DNA of 64,000 nucleotides. Source: Levilactobacillus humaensis. GTDB lineage: Bacteria; Bacillota; Bacilli; Lactobacillales; Lactobacillaceae. A program made the position numbers and the translations under genes. Location: positions 23,252 through 87,251 of the forward strand of contig NZ_BROB01000011.1 in NCBI RefSeq assembly GCF_024345185.1. Reading direction: 5' to 3'. How positions within the stretch are numbered: position 1 is the first letter of the stretch; each line of letters starts with the position of its first letter. Below are positions 35,498 to 44,085 of the stretch, one piece after another. The notes under the pieces were generated by a model that had not been told where the DNA came from, did no database searches, and worked only from the letters and a program-made list of their open reading frames with translations.

Positions 35498-35902
35498 ATG
35501 AACATGATAATTAAAGATGCCGCTAAGACTTACCTGACGGCACACGTTCAGCCCGGCATGACGCTGTTATTGACGACGGATGACGGGTCCAATCGATATT
35601 CGACGGTCGGGGGCACTTGTGCTATCGGTGACAAGTTCCAGTTTGTTGCCCTGACCGAGGATGATTCAAACTACCCGTTAATCGTTGACAATAATGCCGG
35701 TTTGACGATTCGAACCAATGCCGATACGGCGCTGTATCTGGGTAACGGGTTAATCTTGGATCGGGTCTTTAACCAGTTATCCTTGCGGGATGATACCGGT
35801 GTCTTGGACAGCGCTGTGGGTCTGATAACCTATACGGCGCAAGAGAAGTCCGACTTGGACTTGAAGCGTGAGATGCAGACGCTGGGTACCCGAATTTGCT
35901 AA
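35498..35902 (+). CDS. Small protein, probably HesB-like (iron-sulfur biogenesis fold)
   Basis: 134 residues without signal or membrane helix. The pattern of beta-strands, IKDAAKTYLTAHVQPGMTLL at the start, LTTDDGSNRYSTVGGTCAIG in the middle and the acidic segment before a closing strand resemble the HesB/YqkB family annotated as iron-sulfur cluster biosynthesis in lactobacilli. The Cys residues of true A-type carriers are largely missing; only the Cys of GGTCAIG and one at the C-terminus remain. Iron-sulfur transfer is therefore doubtful. RBS GAGGGAACG. Monocistronic. Confidence 0.5.
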   Translation: MNMIIKDAAKTYLTAHVQPGMTLLLTTDDGSNRYSTVGGTCAIGDKFQFVALTEDDSNYPLIVDNNAGLTIRTNADTALYLGNGLILDRVFNQLSLRDDTGVLDSAVGLITYTAQEKSDLDLKREMQTLGTRIC

Positions 35903-35913
35903 GAAATTTGATG

Positions 35914-35941
35914 AGGTCTGGACAGTCGTCCGGGCCTTTTT
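35914..35941 (+). terminator. Intrinsic terminator of the HesB-like gene
   Basis: AGGTCTGGAC / GTCCGGGCCT hairpin with a 4-nt loop, then TTTT. Confidence 0.9.
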
Positions 35942-35991
35942 ACTTTGGACAGAAACACTCCCCTCAGATCGGCTGACTTGTCCCGACACTA

Positions 35992-36021
35992 TTGCCAATT
36001 TGGCGGCCCTGCGCGTATACT
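35992..36021 (+). promoter_or_regulatory. Promoter of the MSCRAMM-like gene
   Basis: TTGCCA, 18-nt spacer, TATACT, giving a leader of about 25 nt. Confidence 0.65.
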
Positions 36022-36054
36022 TTAACTATGTAAATGTTGTGGGAGGGGATTTTT

Positions 36055-37347
36055 TTGACGAAGAACAATAAATTTTGGCGACTAGTTGTGGGGCTCGTTA
36101 GTTTAGCAATGCTCCTAATTGTCAGCCAAGTTGCTACGCCAGCCAAGGCGGCAACCAACCATAATGGGGCCGACTTTACCACGTCGGCTAGTGTGACGAA
36201 TGGTCCAGATTTCAAACACAAAGATACCATCGATATTCAATATAATTTGGACTTTGGCAACACCCCTATTAAGAATGGGGATACGATCACACTGGACTTC
36301 CCAGAGAACTTGAAAGGGAAGACGCCGGGAGACACCTTCAAGGTCTACGATGAAACCGGTCTTGAGATCGGGGAAGCTGTCGTTTCCGATACCGGAGTGG
36401 TCATTACCATGAATGACAAGCTCGAAGGCAAAACGAATGACAAGTTGACGCTGAATCTTGCGACGAAGTATCGTTACGAAGATTCCGGGGAAAAGGATGT
36501 TAACTTCCCACTTGAAAACAATGGGAACAGCACCTCGCAGATTAACATTGTTGACAACGAAGCCAACATGTCCAAAAAGGGTGTCATTCAAGACGATGGC
36601 ACGATCAAGTGGAGTATTTTAGTTGATCGCCGCGAGATTGATTTGGAAAATTTGAAGATAAGTGACACCATTGGGAGCAACCAAGAGTTGATTCCCGGTG
36701 TGACCGTCAGCAATGCTGAATGGTCAACGACCACGAGTTACAAGCGTAAGAAGCCAGCCCTGGTCGAAGGCACTGACTATGACGTGACTTACAAAGATAA
36801 GGGATTTGACATGTCCTTTAACGATACGGTCGATCACCTGATCATCATTGATTACTACACTAAGGTTACGGATCCATCACTCATTGATTCCGGCTACAAG
36901 TTTAAGAACAATGCCGTGATGAGCTGGGGTGGTGGCAATGGTGACAAGCCAAACTCTGAAGAAGCTAACGGAAATGTCTCGTCTTCCACTGGGAACAATG
37001 GTTCCGGTGGTGGGGACATTGTCGATCCCGATGGCAACCATGAAACCGACGAAGAAGAACCCGATGAAGATACTGGAACCGGGACGGACGACGTCGATGA
37101 AGGTTTCGTCGAAGACAAAGCTACGACGGATAACACTAAGAAAAAGAAGACACCTGCCAAGACGACCAATAAATCAGCTAAAAAGGCTGCCGCTAAGGCC
37201 ACTGCAACACAGACGCCTGGCAAGACAACCACGAACAGTAAGAATTCTAAGTTGCCACAAACGAACGACCAGAATGGTTGGATCGTGACAGTTGCTGGGT
37301 TCTTAACTTTGATTTCATTAAGTGCTGTTCTGCGGCGTCGCTTCTAG
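36055..37347 (+). CDS. LPxTG-anchored MSCRAMM-like adhesin
   Basis: 430 residues. TTG at 36055 is chosen because GGGAGGGG precedes it and a signal peptide follows (FWRLVVGLVSLAMLLIVSQV, cleavage near AKA^AT); ATG at 36034 would put the RBS inside the gene. Residues about 35-165 form an Ig-like adhesive domain (KDTIDIQYNLDF, NGDTITLDFPENLKG), and about 175-290 a second (DGTIKWSILVDRREIDLENL, IIIDYYTKVTDPSLI) like the collagen-binding domains of MSCRAMMs. Acidic and Lys/Ala/Thr-rich linkers precede LPQTND near residue 400, a membrane helix and LRRRF. The ordinary signal, without KxYKxGKxW, separates it from the array at 1-14444. Ligand unknown. Confidence 0.82.
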   Translation: MTKNNKFWRLVVGLVSLAMLLIVSQVATPAKAATNHNGADFTTSASVTNGPDFKHKDTIDIQYNLDFGNTPIKNGDTITLDFPENLKGKTPGDTFKVYDETGLEIGEAVVSDTGVVITMNDKLEGKTNDKLTLNLATKYRYEDSGEKDVNFPLENNGNSTSQINIVDNEANMSKKGVIQDDGTIKWSILVDRREIDLENLKISDTIGSNQELIPGVTVSNAEWSTTTSYKRKKPALVEGTDYDVTYKDKGFDMSFNDTVDHLIIIDYYTKVTDPSLIDSGYKFKNNAVMSWGGGNGDKPNSEEANGNVSSSTGNNGSGGGDIVDPDGNHETDEEEPDEDTGTGTDDVDEGFVEDKATTDNTKKKKTPAKTTNKSAKKAAAKATATQTPGKTTTNSKNSKLPQTNDQNGWIVTVAGFLTLISLSAVLRRRF

Positions 37348-37371
37348 TCACTAAATTTAACAAGTTACCGA

Positions 37372-37400
37372 AAGCCTGAGCAAATTTGCTTGGGCTTTTT
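37372..37400 (+). terminator. Intrinsic terminator of the MSCRAMM-like gene
   Basis: AAGCCTGAGCAAA / TTTGCTTGGGCTT hairpin followed by TTT. Confidence 0.85.
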
Positions 37401-37483
37401 AATTTAGAATGATTATTAAGTGGAAAAAATCACAAGCTCTGTTATACTCAGGGTAATGAAAACGGCCGAGGAGGATGAGTGGG

Positions 37484-39277
37484 ATGAAACGATTACGACA
37501 ATACAAGGAATTCTGGGCGGTGATTACGCTGGGTGTCATTGCCTTGTGGTTACAGTTTGGGATGCAACGGGCCAATCTGGCGCAAATCTTAATCACGGCG
37601 TTGGGCCTACTGCTCGCGCTACTAATGTTTGTGGAAATGGTTCAGACCCTGCGTTCTGGAAAATTCGGCATCGACCTGTTGGCGATTACCGCCGTCTTGG
37701 CGACCCTAGCCGTTGGTGAATATTGGGCGGCGCTGATCGTGCTCCTGATGCTGACCGGTGGGGATGCACTGGAAGACTTTGCGGCACGTAAGGCCAACAG
37801 TGAGCTCCAAGATTTGCTGAATAATTCGCCCCAGATTGCCCACCGCTCCGTGGGCGAGTCCTGGGAGGATGTTGCCGTGGGTGAAATTACCGTAGGGGAC
37901 CGCTTGCTGGTTAAGCCCGGCGAAGTGATGCCGGTCGATGGGACCCTATTGACTGGGCCAACCTCGGTCAACGAGTCCTCACTGACAGGGGAAGCCCGCC
38001 CAGTCGACAAGCAAATCGGGATGACCGTGATGTCTGGGAGTCTTAACGGGGAAGCTGCGGTAGAACTCCAAGCCGATCAGACCGCCGACAATAGTCAGTA
38101 TCAAAACATTGTCCGCCTGGTCAAACAAGCCGAGGAACGGCCAGCCAAGTTCGTTCGGCTAGCCGACCGGTATGCGGTGCCCTTTACGCTGCTGGCCTAT
38201 GTTATTGCGGGGATTGCCTGGGCGGTATCCAAGGATCCCGTGCGGTTTGCGGAAGTTTTAGTTGTGGCCTCACCTTGTCCGTTGATTTTGGCGGCACCGA
38301 TTGCCCTGATTTCGGGGATGAGCCGGGCCAGTCGAAACGGAATTATCGTGAAGAACGGGACGACCCTAGAAAAATTAGCCAAGGTTAAAACGGTCGCCTT
38401 CGATAAGACGGGAACCATTACGCAAGGGCGACTCGTAGTGGACCAAGTGGTGCCAGTTACGGCACTCAGTAATGCCCGCCTCCTCCAGCTTGCCGCCAGT
38501 GCGGAACAGCACTCGGGTCACGTGTTGGCGCAGTCGCTAGTGGCGGCCAATCAAGCCCCACTTCTAACGGCCAGTGGCGTGAACGAAACCACGGCCCAAG
38601 GGGTCGATGCGACGATCGATGGGCAAGAGGTCCGTGTCGGTAAACTGAGATTTGTCACAGATGATCAGGTTGAACAGCCGGACCAAACAGCGGTCTATGT
38701 GGCCATTGCCGGCATCTATCAAGGTTACGTTAGCTTTACCGACCGGGTCCGCCCAGAAGCACAGGCAACGATGGGCAACTTACGCCAAGCTGGCGTGGAA
38801 CACCTGCTTATGATTTCTGGCGACCGGCGTCCGGTGGCAGAAATCATTGCCAAAGAAGTTGGCATCGACCAGGTACACGCGGAATGTTTGCCGGCCGACA
38901 AGATTAAGGTCTTGGCAGATCTGCCAGCCGATCAGCTACCAGTTGCCATGGTTGGGGATGGCATTAATGATGCGCCATCACTGGCAACTGCGGATGTCGG
39001 GATTGCAATGGGGGCTCACGGGGCCACCGCGGCCAGTGAGTCTGCCGATGCCGTCGTGCTTAAGGATGATTTAACTCGGGTCAGTGTGGCCAGAAAGATT
39101 GCCCAGGATACGATGCGGGTGGCCAAACAAGCCGTTCTGATCGGAATCTTTATCTGTACCGGGTTGATGTTGATTGCCAGCTTTGGAGTGATTCCCGCCA
39201 TTATTGGGGCCGTCTTCCAAGAAGTGGTCGACACTGTTACAATTCTTTACGCACTCCGGGCTCGGGTGGACCGCTAA
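37484..39277 (+). CDS. P1B-type metal-transporting ATPase with SPC motif
   Basis: 597 residues. ATG at 37484 is preferred over 37475, as GAGGAGG would overlap the latter. No N-terminal metal-binding domain: the protein starts directly with membrane helices. The actuator TGE is in SSLTGEARPVD, the phosphorylation site is DKTGTIT, and GDGINDAPSLA closes the P-domain. The membrane metal site reads ASPCPLILAAP (SPC rather than CPC), as in P1B-4 pumps for Co/Fe/Zn (CtpD, PfeT). The last helix has QEVVDT where P1B-4 pumps usually have HEGxT, so ion choice is uncertain. Outward metal export is expected. The multicopper oxidase gene follows 97 nt later. Confidence 0.8.
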   Translation: MKRLRQYKEFWAVITLGVIALWLQFGMQRANLAQILITALGLLLALLMFVEMVQTLRSGKFGIDLLAITAVLATLAVGEYWAALIVLLMLTGGDALEDFAARKANSELQDLLNNSPQIAHRSVGESWEDVAVGEITVGDRLLVKPGEVMPVDGTLLTGPTSVNESSLTGEARPVDKQIGMTVMSGSLNGEAAVELQADQTADNSQYQNIVRLVKQAEERPAKFVRLADRYAVPFTLLAYVIAGIAWAVSKDPVRFAEVLVVASPCPLILAAPIALISGMSRASRNGIIVKNGTTLEKLAKVKTVAFDKTGTITQGRLVVDQVVPVTALSNARLLQLAASAEQHSGHVLAQSLVAANQAPLLTASGVNETTAQGVDATIDGQEVRVGKLRFVTDDQVEQPDQTAVYVAIAGIYQGYVSFTDRVRPEAQATMGNLRQAGVEHLLMISGDRRPVAEIIAKEVGIDQVHAECLPADKIKVLADLPADQLPVAMVGDGINDAPSLATADVGIAMGAHGATAASESADAVVLKDDLTRVSVARKIAQDTMRVAKQAVLIGIFICTGLMLIASFGVIPAIIGAVFQEVVDTVTILYALRARVDR

Positions 39278-39374
39278 TCGCCAGTTGGAAAGGATGTTAC
39301 TTTCCCAATTTGAACTGGTTGCGGTATGATAAAACTGTAAGTGGTTTCAATTAAATCGAAGAGGAGCCTGAAAG

Positions 39375-40910
39375 ATGACAAAATCAATCCACACCGATTA
39401 TTTCTTTGATGAACCGGCTTATAACACCCACGATGGTGGCTATGTTCCGTTGGAGGAACCCACCACGCCTGAACAACCCTTGCGGATTCCACCCTTATTG
39501 AAACCGGATAAGGAAACCGCAACGGATACTTACTATACGGTTGAAGCCCAGGCGGGAGAGACACAACTCCTGCCAGGCAAGAAGACCAAAACCTGGGGTT
39601 ACAATGGCAGTCTGCTAGGTCAAACGGTGGTCTTTGCCAAGGGCAAGACCGTGCATATCGATTTAAAAAATAGTTTACCTGAATTGACCACGTTCCACTG
39701 GCATGGTCTGAATGTTCCCGGACCATACACTGACGGTGGCTGTCATGCCCCCGTTTATCCCGGGAAGACCCGTCACATTGATTTCAAGGTCGACCAACCG
39801 GCTGCAACGCTGTGGCTCCATGCTCATCCATGTCCATCAACGGCTGAACAGGTCTGGCATGGACTGGCAGGGTTGGCCTTGGTGACCGACGATGTCGAGG
39901 CTAAATTGCCATTTCCACGTAACTACGGGGTCGATGACATTCCATTAGTCTTGCAAGACCGGCGTTTTCACGAAGATAATCAATGGGATTACGACGCTGA
40001 CTACGATCCCGATGGGGTTCAAGGGCCAACGGCGATGATCAACGGGACGATCAATCCTTACTTTGATGTCACCACGCAACGCCTTCGTCTGCGTATTCTT
40101 GATGGGGCCAACCGACGTGAATGGCGCCTTCACTTTAGTGATGATCTCCCATTCACACAAGTTGCTTCCGATGGCGGCGTGATGCCAAGTCCCGTCGAAT
40201 TTACCCATTTGATGTTAACTTGTGCCGAACGGGCCGAAATCATTGTCGACTTTGGGAAGATTGAACCTGGGAAGACCGTGACGCTCTATTCGGATGATGT
40301 GCCACTGGTTCGTTTCCGGGTTCACGACTTCGCCACCGATGATGTGACGTTGCCAGAACACTTGGTAGACATCCCTGACCCAGAAGTTACGCCCGATACC
40401 CCAGTCCGGAAGGTTGTCATGTCCGGGATGGATGAAGCAGTCATGATGGACGGTAAGAAATTTGAAATGCAACGCATCGATGCCCGGCAAAAGGTCGGCA
40501 ACGTTGAGTTGTGGGATATTACGAATACGAATGATATGGATGGCGGGATGGTTCACCCATTCCACATGCACGGCACCCAGTTCAGAGTGCTATCCAGAAA
40601 TGGTCACGAACCTTACGCCAATGAACATGGGTTAAAGGACACGATCGGTGTCAACCCAGGCGAAACGGTGCGCATCAAGGTCTGGTTCGAACACACCGGG
40701 GTCTACATGTATCACTGCCACATCATCGAACACGAAGATGGCGGGATGATGGCCCAAATCGAAGCCTACGATCCCGACAATCCACAGACTTATAAGTTAA
40801 TGGATATGGACACGTTAATGAACGCGATCGCTGAAGAACGTGGGATTGACGTTAAGGATCTCCATTTGGCGGGGATGAGTTCCTATGAGAAGATGGGAAT
40901 GAAGATGTAA
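39375..40910 (+). CDS. Multicopper oxidase (CotA/SufI-like)
   Basis: 511 residues, three cupredoxin domains. All four copper motifs are intact: HWHGLN, WLHAHP, HPFHMHGTQF and HCHIIEHEDGGMM, the last supplying the type-1 ligands His, Cys, His and Met. No Sec or Tat signal is visible (start MTKSIHTDYFFDE), so it should be cytoplasmic, as reported for lactobacillus laccases. Family activities are oxidation of phenols, bilirubin, Cu(I) or Mn(II); some lactobacillus enzymes degrade biogenic amines. The native substrate is unknown. The Met-rich end (LAGMSSYEKMGMKM) could bind copper. Element A3 starts right at the stop codon. Confidence 0.9.
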   Translation: MTKSIHTDYFFDEPAYNTHDGGYVPLEEPTTPEQPLRIPPLLKPDKETATDTYYTVEAQAGETQLLPGKKTKTWGYNGSLLGQTVVFAKGKTVHIDLKNSLPELTTFHWHGLNVPGPYTDGGCHAPVYPGKTRHIDFKVDQPAATLWLHAHPCPSTAEQVWHGLAGLALVTDDVEAKLPFPRNYGVDDIPLVLQDRRFHEDNQWDYDADYDPDGVQGPTAMINGTINPYFDVTTQRLRLRILDGANRREWRLHFSDDLPFTQVASDGGVMPSPVEFTHLMLTCAERAEIIVDFGKIEPGKTVTLYSDDVPLVRFRVHDFATDDVTLPEHLVDIPDPEVTPDTPVRKVVMSGMDEAVMMDGKKFEMQRIDARQKVGNVELWDITNTNDMDGGMVHPFHMHGTQFRVLSRNGHEPYANEHGLKDTIGVNPGETVRIKVWFEHTGVYMYHCHIIEHEDGGMMAQIEAYDPDNPQTYKLMDMDTLMNAIAEERGIDVKDLHLAGMSSYEKMGMKM

Positions 40911-41033
40911 GAGTGCAAAAAAGGGCGCTTAGGTCCTGAGCATTAGAGGAATAAGGTGTTTCTGTTCGGCTATGCCGAGCAGGAGCACCTTATTTTTCTA
41001 AGCGCAGGGACCTGCCCTTTTTTGCACGTTTCA
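40911..41033 (+). repeat. Family A structured element, copy A3 (long form)
   Basis: Begins immediately after the oxidase stop codon. Outer arms GAGTGCAAAAAAGGGC / GCCCTTTTTTGCAC pair without mismatch; next come GGTCC / GGACC, the loop motifs GAGCATTA and TAAGCGCA, and an inner hairpin AATAAGGTG / CACCTTATT. Because outer and inner stems end in T-runs, this copy may itself terminate transcription; no separate terminator follows. From 41034 to 41268 I see no gene beyond the next gene's upstream region. Confidence 0.75.
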
Positions 41034-41268
41034 GAAGCCGCAAGTTTCCGGATCTAGCGGCGAGAGCCAGTCACCTGTTACAAGTAAGTCGGTCCAACAA
41101 TAACGATTGAGCGAATGCTTTTTTGGCGGCAGAAGTGGCGGGTAAACCAATGTATAAGTACCGAAATAATTAGTTGGTGTTTGGCTAGTAGAAAGTATTG
41201 TTGACTGTGGATGTTTGTGACATAATTACAATGTACATACTGAATAATTTTCCACAGGAGGATATTTC

Positions 41269-41823
41269 ATGAAATTAGGACGGTTCGGTGTCTTGCTAGT
41301 AACAGGATTATCGTTATTCATTGGCGTGGGTGTTGCGGCTACGAGTCCGGCACAAGTTGTCCATGCGAAAGCAAAGACGACGTTAAAGACGTTTCCAAAG
41401 AGTATGCGAGGAACTTGGTATTCTTATCAAGATAACACGATGTATAAGTATAAGATTACAGCGACTAAGCTTGTCGACAATGGCTTCGTAGAGCGGCTGC
41501 ATTCACGGAAAATGTCATACGTTGTCAAACATACGGAGAACTCGAAACATCCATCTTGGTTTATTGCGAAGAATGCGAAGGCCAAGAAACAAACTTGGGT
41601 TACCGTTTGGGGCTGGGAACAATGGGGCGGCGACTGTGCTGCCTATCGTGTGACAACTCATAAGCTTGGCGGCCATAAGGTGCCAGTCTTACAGATAGCT
41701 GGTGGTCCTGCCACCGGATATTGGACGACCCGTCATGGTTACCACACGAAGAAGTTAGCGAAAAAGTACGGCAACCATTACTACAAGGGCGAACGTAAAC
41801 ATAGCTTGAATCAACCTATGTAA
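41269..41823 (+). CDS. Small secreted protein of unknown function
   Basis: 184 residues. A clear signal peptide (FGVLLVTGLSLFIGVGVAAT, cleavage near VHA^KA) and a basic mature part rich in Lys, Tyr and Trp. The opening MRGTWYSYQDNTMYKYKITA is a pattern seen in many small secreted lactobacillus proteins of unknown role. No cell-wall anchor motif. RBS GGAGGATATT. I do not recognise a defined family. Confidence 0.7.
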   Translation: MKLGRFGVLLVTGLSLFIGVGVAATSPAQVVHAKAKTTLKTFPKSMRGTWYSYQDNTMYKYKITATKLVDNGFVERLHSRKMSYVVKHTENSKHPSWFIAKNAKAKKQTWVTVWGWEQWGGDCAAYRVTTHKLGGHKVPVLQIAGGPATGYWTTRHGYHTKKLAKKYGNHYYKGERKHSLNQPM

Positions 41824-41843
41824 ACAGTGGCAAAAGAGAACCT

Positions 41844-41881
41844 AAAAAAGCGTTTGGAATTTTAAAATTCCAAACGCTTTT
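41844..41881. terminator. Bidirectional terminator
   Basis: AAAAGCGTTTGGAATTTT / AAAATTCCAAACGCTTTT, a long perfect stem between the secreted-protein gene and the convergent arsR gene; it overlaps the latter's stop codon. Confidence 0.9.
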
Positions 41882-42218
41882 ACTGTCCATGTTTCTTCCC
41901 CCGCAGCACGTGGTCCACGTGTGCCAGGGTTTCATTCACGATATCCAAAATATGGGGATCGTCGAGTTGATAGAAGTTTTGTTTGCCCACCCGGCGAGAA
42001 GTCACGAGCTGTTCCTTTTTCAGGAGTGCCAGTTGGTGGGAGACAACGGATTGTTCTACGGCTAGCAGGCCGCTGAGTTCACTGACATTGAGTTCCTTTT
42101 GTTCCAAAAGGTAAAGGATCTGTAGCCGCGTGGTGTTGCTCAGAAGTTTGAAGATATCCTGAGAGGCATCGAGTGCGGGTTCCTGGATTAAATGGACGTT
42201 TTGAGTGGTGGCCGACAT
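41880..42218 (-). CDS. ArsR/SmtB-family metal sensor, CzrA-type site
   Basis: 112 residues. ATG at 42218 is set by AGGAGC and the ArsR-like length; a longer frame to 42326 crosses the operator. Winged helix with recognition part [19 protein letters not shown]. The last helix holds DPH-x10-HVDH, the exact spacing of the alpha-5 site of CzrA (Asp, His, His, His), which binds Zn(II) or Co(II). The alpha-3 Cys site of CadC is absent. It should repress the divergent cadD-like gene until metal binds. Confidence 0.88.
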   Translation of the reverse strand: MSATTQNVHLIQEPALDASQDIFKLLSNTTRLQILYLLEQKELNVSELSGLLAVEQSVVSHQLALLKKEQLVTSRRVGKQNFYQLDDPHILDIVNETLAHVDHVLRGKKHGQ

Positions 42219-42252
42219 AAAAAGGCTTGCTCCTTTCACATGATCATGATAA

Positions 42253-42274
42253 CATATGTTACGAACAACATATG
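42253..42274. promoter_or_regulatory. Operator between arsR and cadD-like genes
   Basis: Perfect dyad CATATGTT-N6-AACATATG, 22 bp, in the 70-bp divergent intergenic region. Size and symmetry fit ArsR/SmtB operators. Confidence 0.75.
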
Positions 42275-42288
42275 TGGGGAGATGCGTC

Positions 42289-42897
42289 ATGATAAAAACA
42301 ATTTTAACGGGAGTCACAGCGTACATTTCAACTGGACTCGACTACTTAATTATTCTAATGGTAATCTTCGGCCGCGTAAAGCACGAAGACCGCTGGTTGG
42401 TCCTAATCGGGGATTTTTTGGGAACGATCGTCTTGGTTGGAAGCTCACTGGCCATTGCATTTTTTCTAGGATTTGTGCCAGCACCGTGGTTACTGGGCTT
42501 GTTGGGATTAATTCCAATTTTTCTGGGAATCAAGCTGTGGGTCGCTGGGGATGATGACGATACCGATGCCATTGCGGCTAAGGTGGCGGATCCGAAACGG
42601 CTAATCGGTAGTGTGGCTCTGATCACCATGGCCACCTGTGGGGCGGATAACGTGGGGATTTATGTACCGTTGTTTACGACGGTAGCCCCAAGCGCGATTC
42701 CCCTGATCCTCCTGACATTTGCCGTCATGGTCGTGATTTTCTGGGAAATTGGTTATCGATTGGCATGCTTACCTCGCGTGGCGGATATTCTCGAAAAAGA
42801 GGGACGCTACATCACCGTGGCGGTTTACATCCTAATCGGCCTGTATATCTTATGGGATAGCGGAACAGTGACCCATCTGATTCACTTACTAGTGTAA
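42289..42897 (+). CDS. cadD: CadD-family cadmium/metal resistance transporter
   Basis: 202 residues with about five to six membrane helices. Family features: [20 protein letters not shown] at the start, [15 protein letters not shown], and [17 protein letters not shown], the conserved Cys-containing segment. CadD proteins give low-level Cd or Zn resistance, probably by export or sequestration. A loop of Asp residues ([12 protein letters not shown]) between helices may attract cations. ATG at 42289 has GGGGAGA upstream. Controlled by the divergent CzrA-type sensor. Confidence 0.85.
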   Translation: MIKTILTGVTAYISTGLDYLIILMVIFGRVKHEDRWLVLIGDFLGTIVLVGSSLAIAFFLGFVPAPWLLGLLGLIPIFLGIKLWVAGDDDDTDAIAAKVADPKRLIGSVALITMATCGADNVGIYVPLFTTVAPSAIPLILLTFAVMVVIFWEIGYRLACLPRVADILEKEGRYITVAVYILIGLYILWDSGTVTHLIHLLV

Positions 42898-42900
42898 ATA

Positions 42901-42936
42901 AAAATGCGATCAGGATAATCTCCCGATCGCATTTTT
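42901..42936. terminator. Terminator between cadD-like and yeiH-like genes
   Basis: AAATGCGATC / GATCGCATTT arms with a T-run on the plus strand and an A-rich left flank, usable in both directions. Confidence 0.85.
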
Positions 42937-42940
42937 AAAT

Positions 42941-43969
42941 TTAAAAGAATAATTTACTGGCAATGGTGACCCCAGTCATGAGAACGACCGAGGAAAGGGT
43001 GGCGGCGAGAAAGGCATTGCCCCCGCGTTGGAAAATCACACGGAAGTTAACGCTCATCCCCAGAGCGGCCATGGCCATCCCCAGAAAGACGTAGGCTAAC
43101 TTAACTAAACCGGCCAGGGTGGCGGTACTCAGTGGTAACCAGGTGCCAAGAATACTGGTCAGCAGGAAGCCAGCCATGAACCAAGGAATGGGCAGTTTCG
43201 TGTGTTCAGCGGTCGTGGTTGTGGTTGTTTGTTTCTGATACCACCAGCCGATGATGAGGGCGGCTGGTGCGAGCAACAGAACTCGGGAAAGCTTGGTGAT
43301 GATGGCGGTGTCGAGACTGACTGGACCGCCAGCACTTCCGGCAGCCACGGCATGGGCGATCTCGTGGAGTGATCCCCCGGTCATGACGCCAAATTGAACG
43401 GCAGTCAAATGAAGCAGGGGCTTCAAGCCAATTTCAATCAATGTGAACACGGTTCCTAGGATTGCCACGATGGCGACGGCCAGGACTTCATTTTCTCGTT
43501 GCCGTTCGGCCTTGTCTGGGCTGACCTTGATCTGTGGTGAGACACCCATGACGGCGGCGGCCCCACAGATACTGGTCCCGGTGGCCGTGAGAATTGCGAG
43601 TTCGCGGTCAACGCCAAGTTTACGGCTGAGGTTGTAGGTCAGCAGGACCATACCAGTGACGACGACAGCGGCCAGGGCAATGGTCTTGACGCCGGCTTGA
43701 GCCAATTGAATCAGATTTAATTTAAACCCTAAGAGAATAATACCTAAACGTAAAAATTTATTACTGATAAAACCAATGCCATCCCGGCTAACGGCGATAG
43801 TGCGGGGACTCAGCTGACAGAGCATCCCCAGTAAGAGAGCCAGAACCAGGGCACCCACTAGGTTTAAGTAAGGAAGTTGGGCGAGTTCACTTCCTAAAAC
43901 GGCACAGATGAGTGTGGCGCCGGCCGCGAACCAGAAGCTTCGGGTGCTAAGGGTTGTTCGAATATCCAA
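42941..43969 (-). CDS. YeiH-family putative anion exporter
   Basis: 342 residues, about ten membrane helices. Family marks are LVLALLLGMLCQLSPRTIAV, GIILLGFKLNLIQLAQAGVK and the conserved TGTSICGAAAVMGVSPQIK. The UPF0324/YeiH family (PSE) is annotated as putative sulfate exporter; firm biochemical proof is limited. TTG at 43969 is the start, with GGAGGAG ahead. Divergent from a LysR regulator, the usual yeiH/yeiE arrangement. Confidence 0.85.
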   Translation of the reverse strand: MDIRTTLSTRSFWFAAGATLICAVLGSELAQLPYLNLVGALVLALLLGMLCQLSPRTIAVSRDGIGFISNKFLRLGIILLGFKLNLIQLAQAGVKTIALAAVVVTGMVLLTYNLSRKLGVDRELAILTATGTSICGAAAVMGVSPQIKVSPDKAERQRENEVLAVAIVAILGTVFTLIEIGLKPLLHLTAVQFGVMTGGSLHEIAHAVAAGSAGGPVSLDTAIITKLSRVLLLAPAALIIGWWYQKQTTTTTTAEHTKLPIPWFMAGFLLTSILGTWLPLSTATLAGLVKLAYVFLGMAMAALGMSVNFRVIFQRGGNAFLAATLSSVVLMTGVTIASKLFF

Positions 43970-44050
43970 GATGTTCTCCTCCTCGAAAATGATAAGTCTT
44001 AGTTTACCGGAAACTCATCATAAGTTAAAATTGGAATGAATAATAACACT

Positions 44051-44065
44051 ATAAGGACAGCTTAT
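44051..44065. promoter_or_regulatory. Candidate LysR-type binding site
   Basis: ATAAG-N5-CTTAT, a T-N11-A dyad in the divergent yeiH/lysR region, 20 nt before the lysR start. Further ATAAG half-sites lie at about 43990 and 44020. Confidence 0.55.
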
Positions 44066-44085
44066 ACAGAAAAGAAGGAATCGTC

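Noticed and set aside
41034..41268. A 28-codon ORF starting near 41117
   Set aside because: No ribosome site and no recognisable product; the stretch is more simply the upstream region of the secreted-protein gene.
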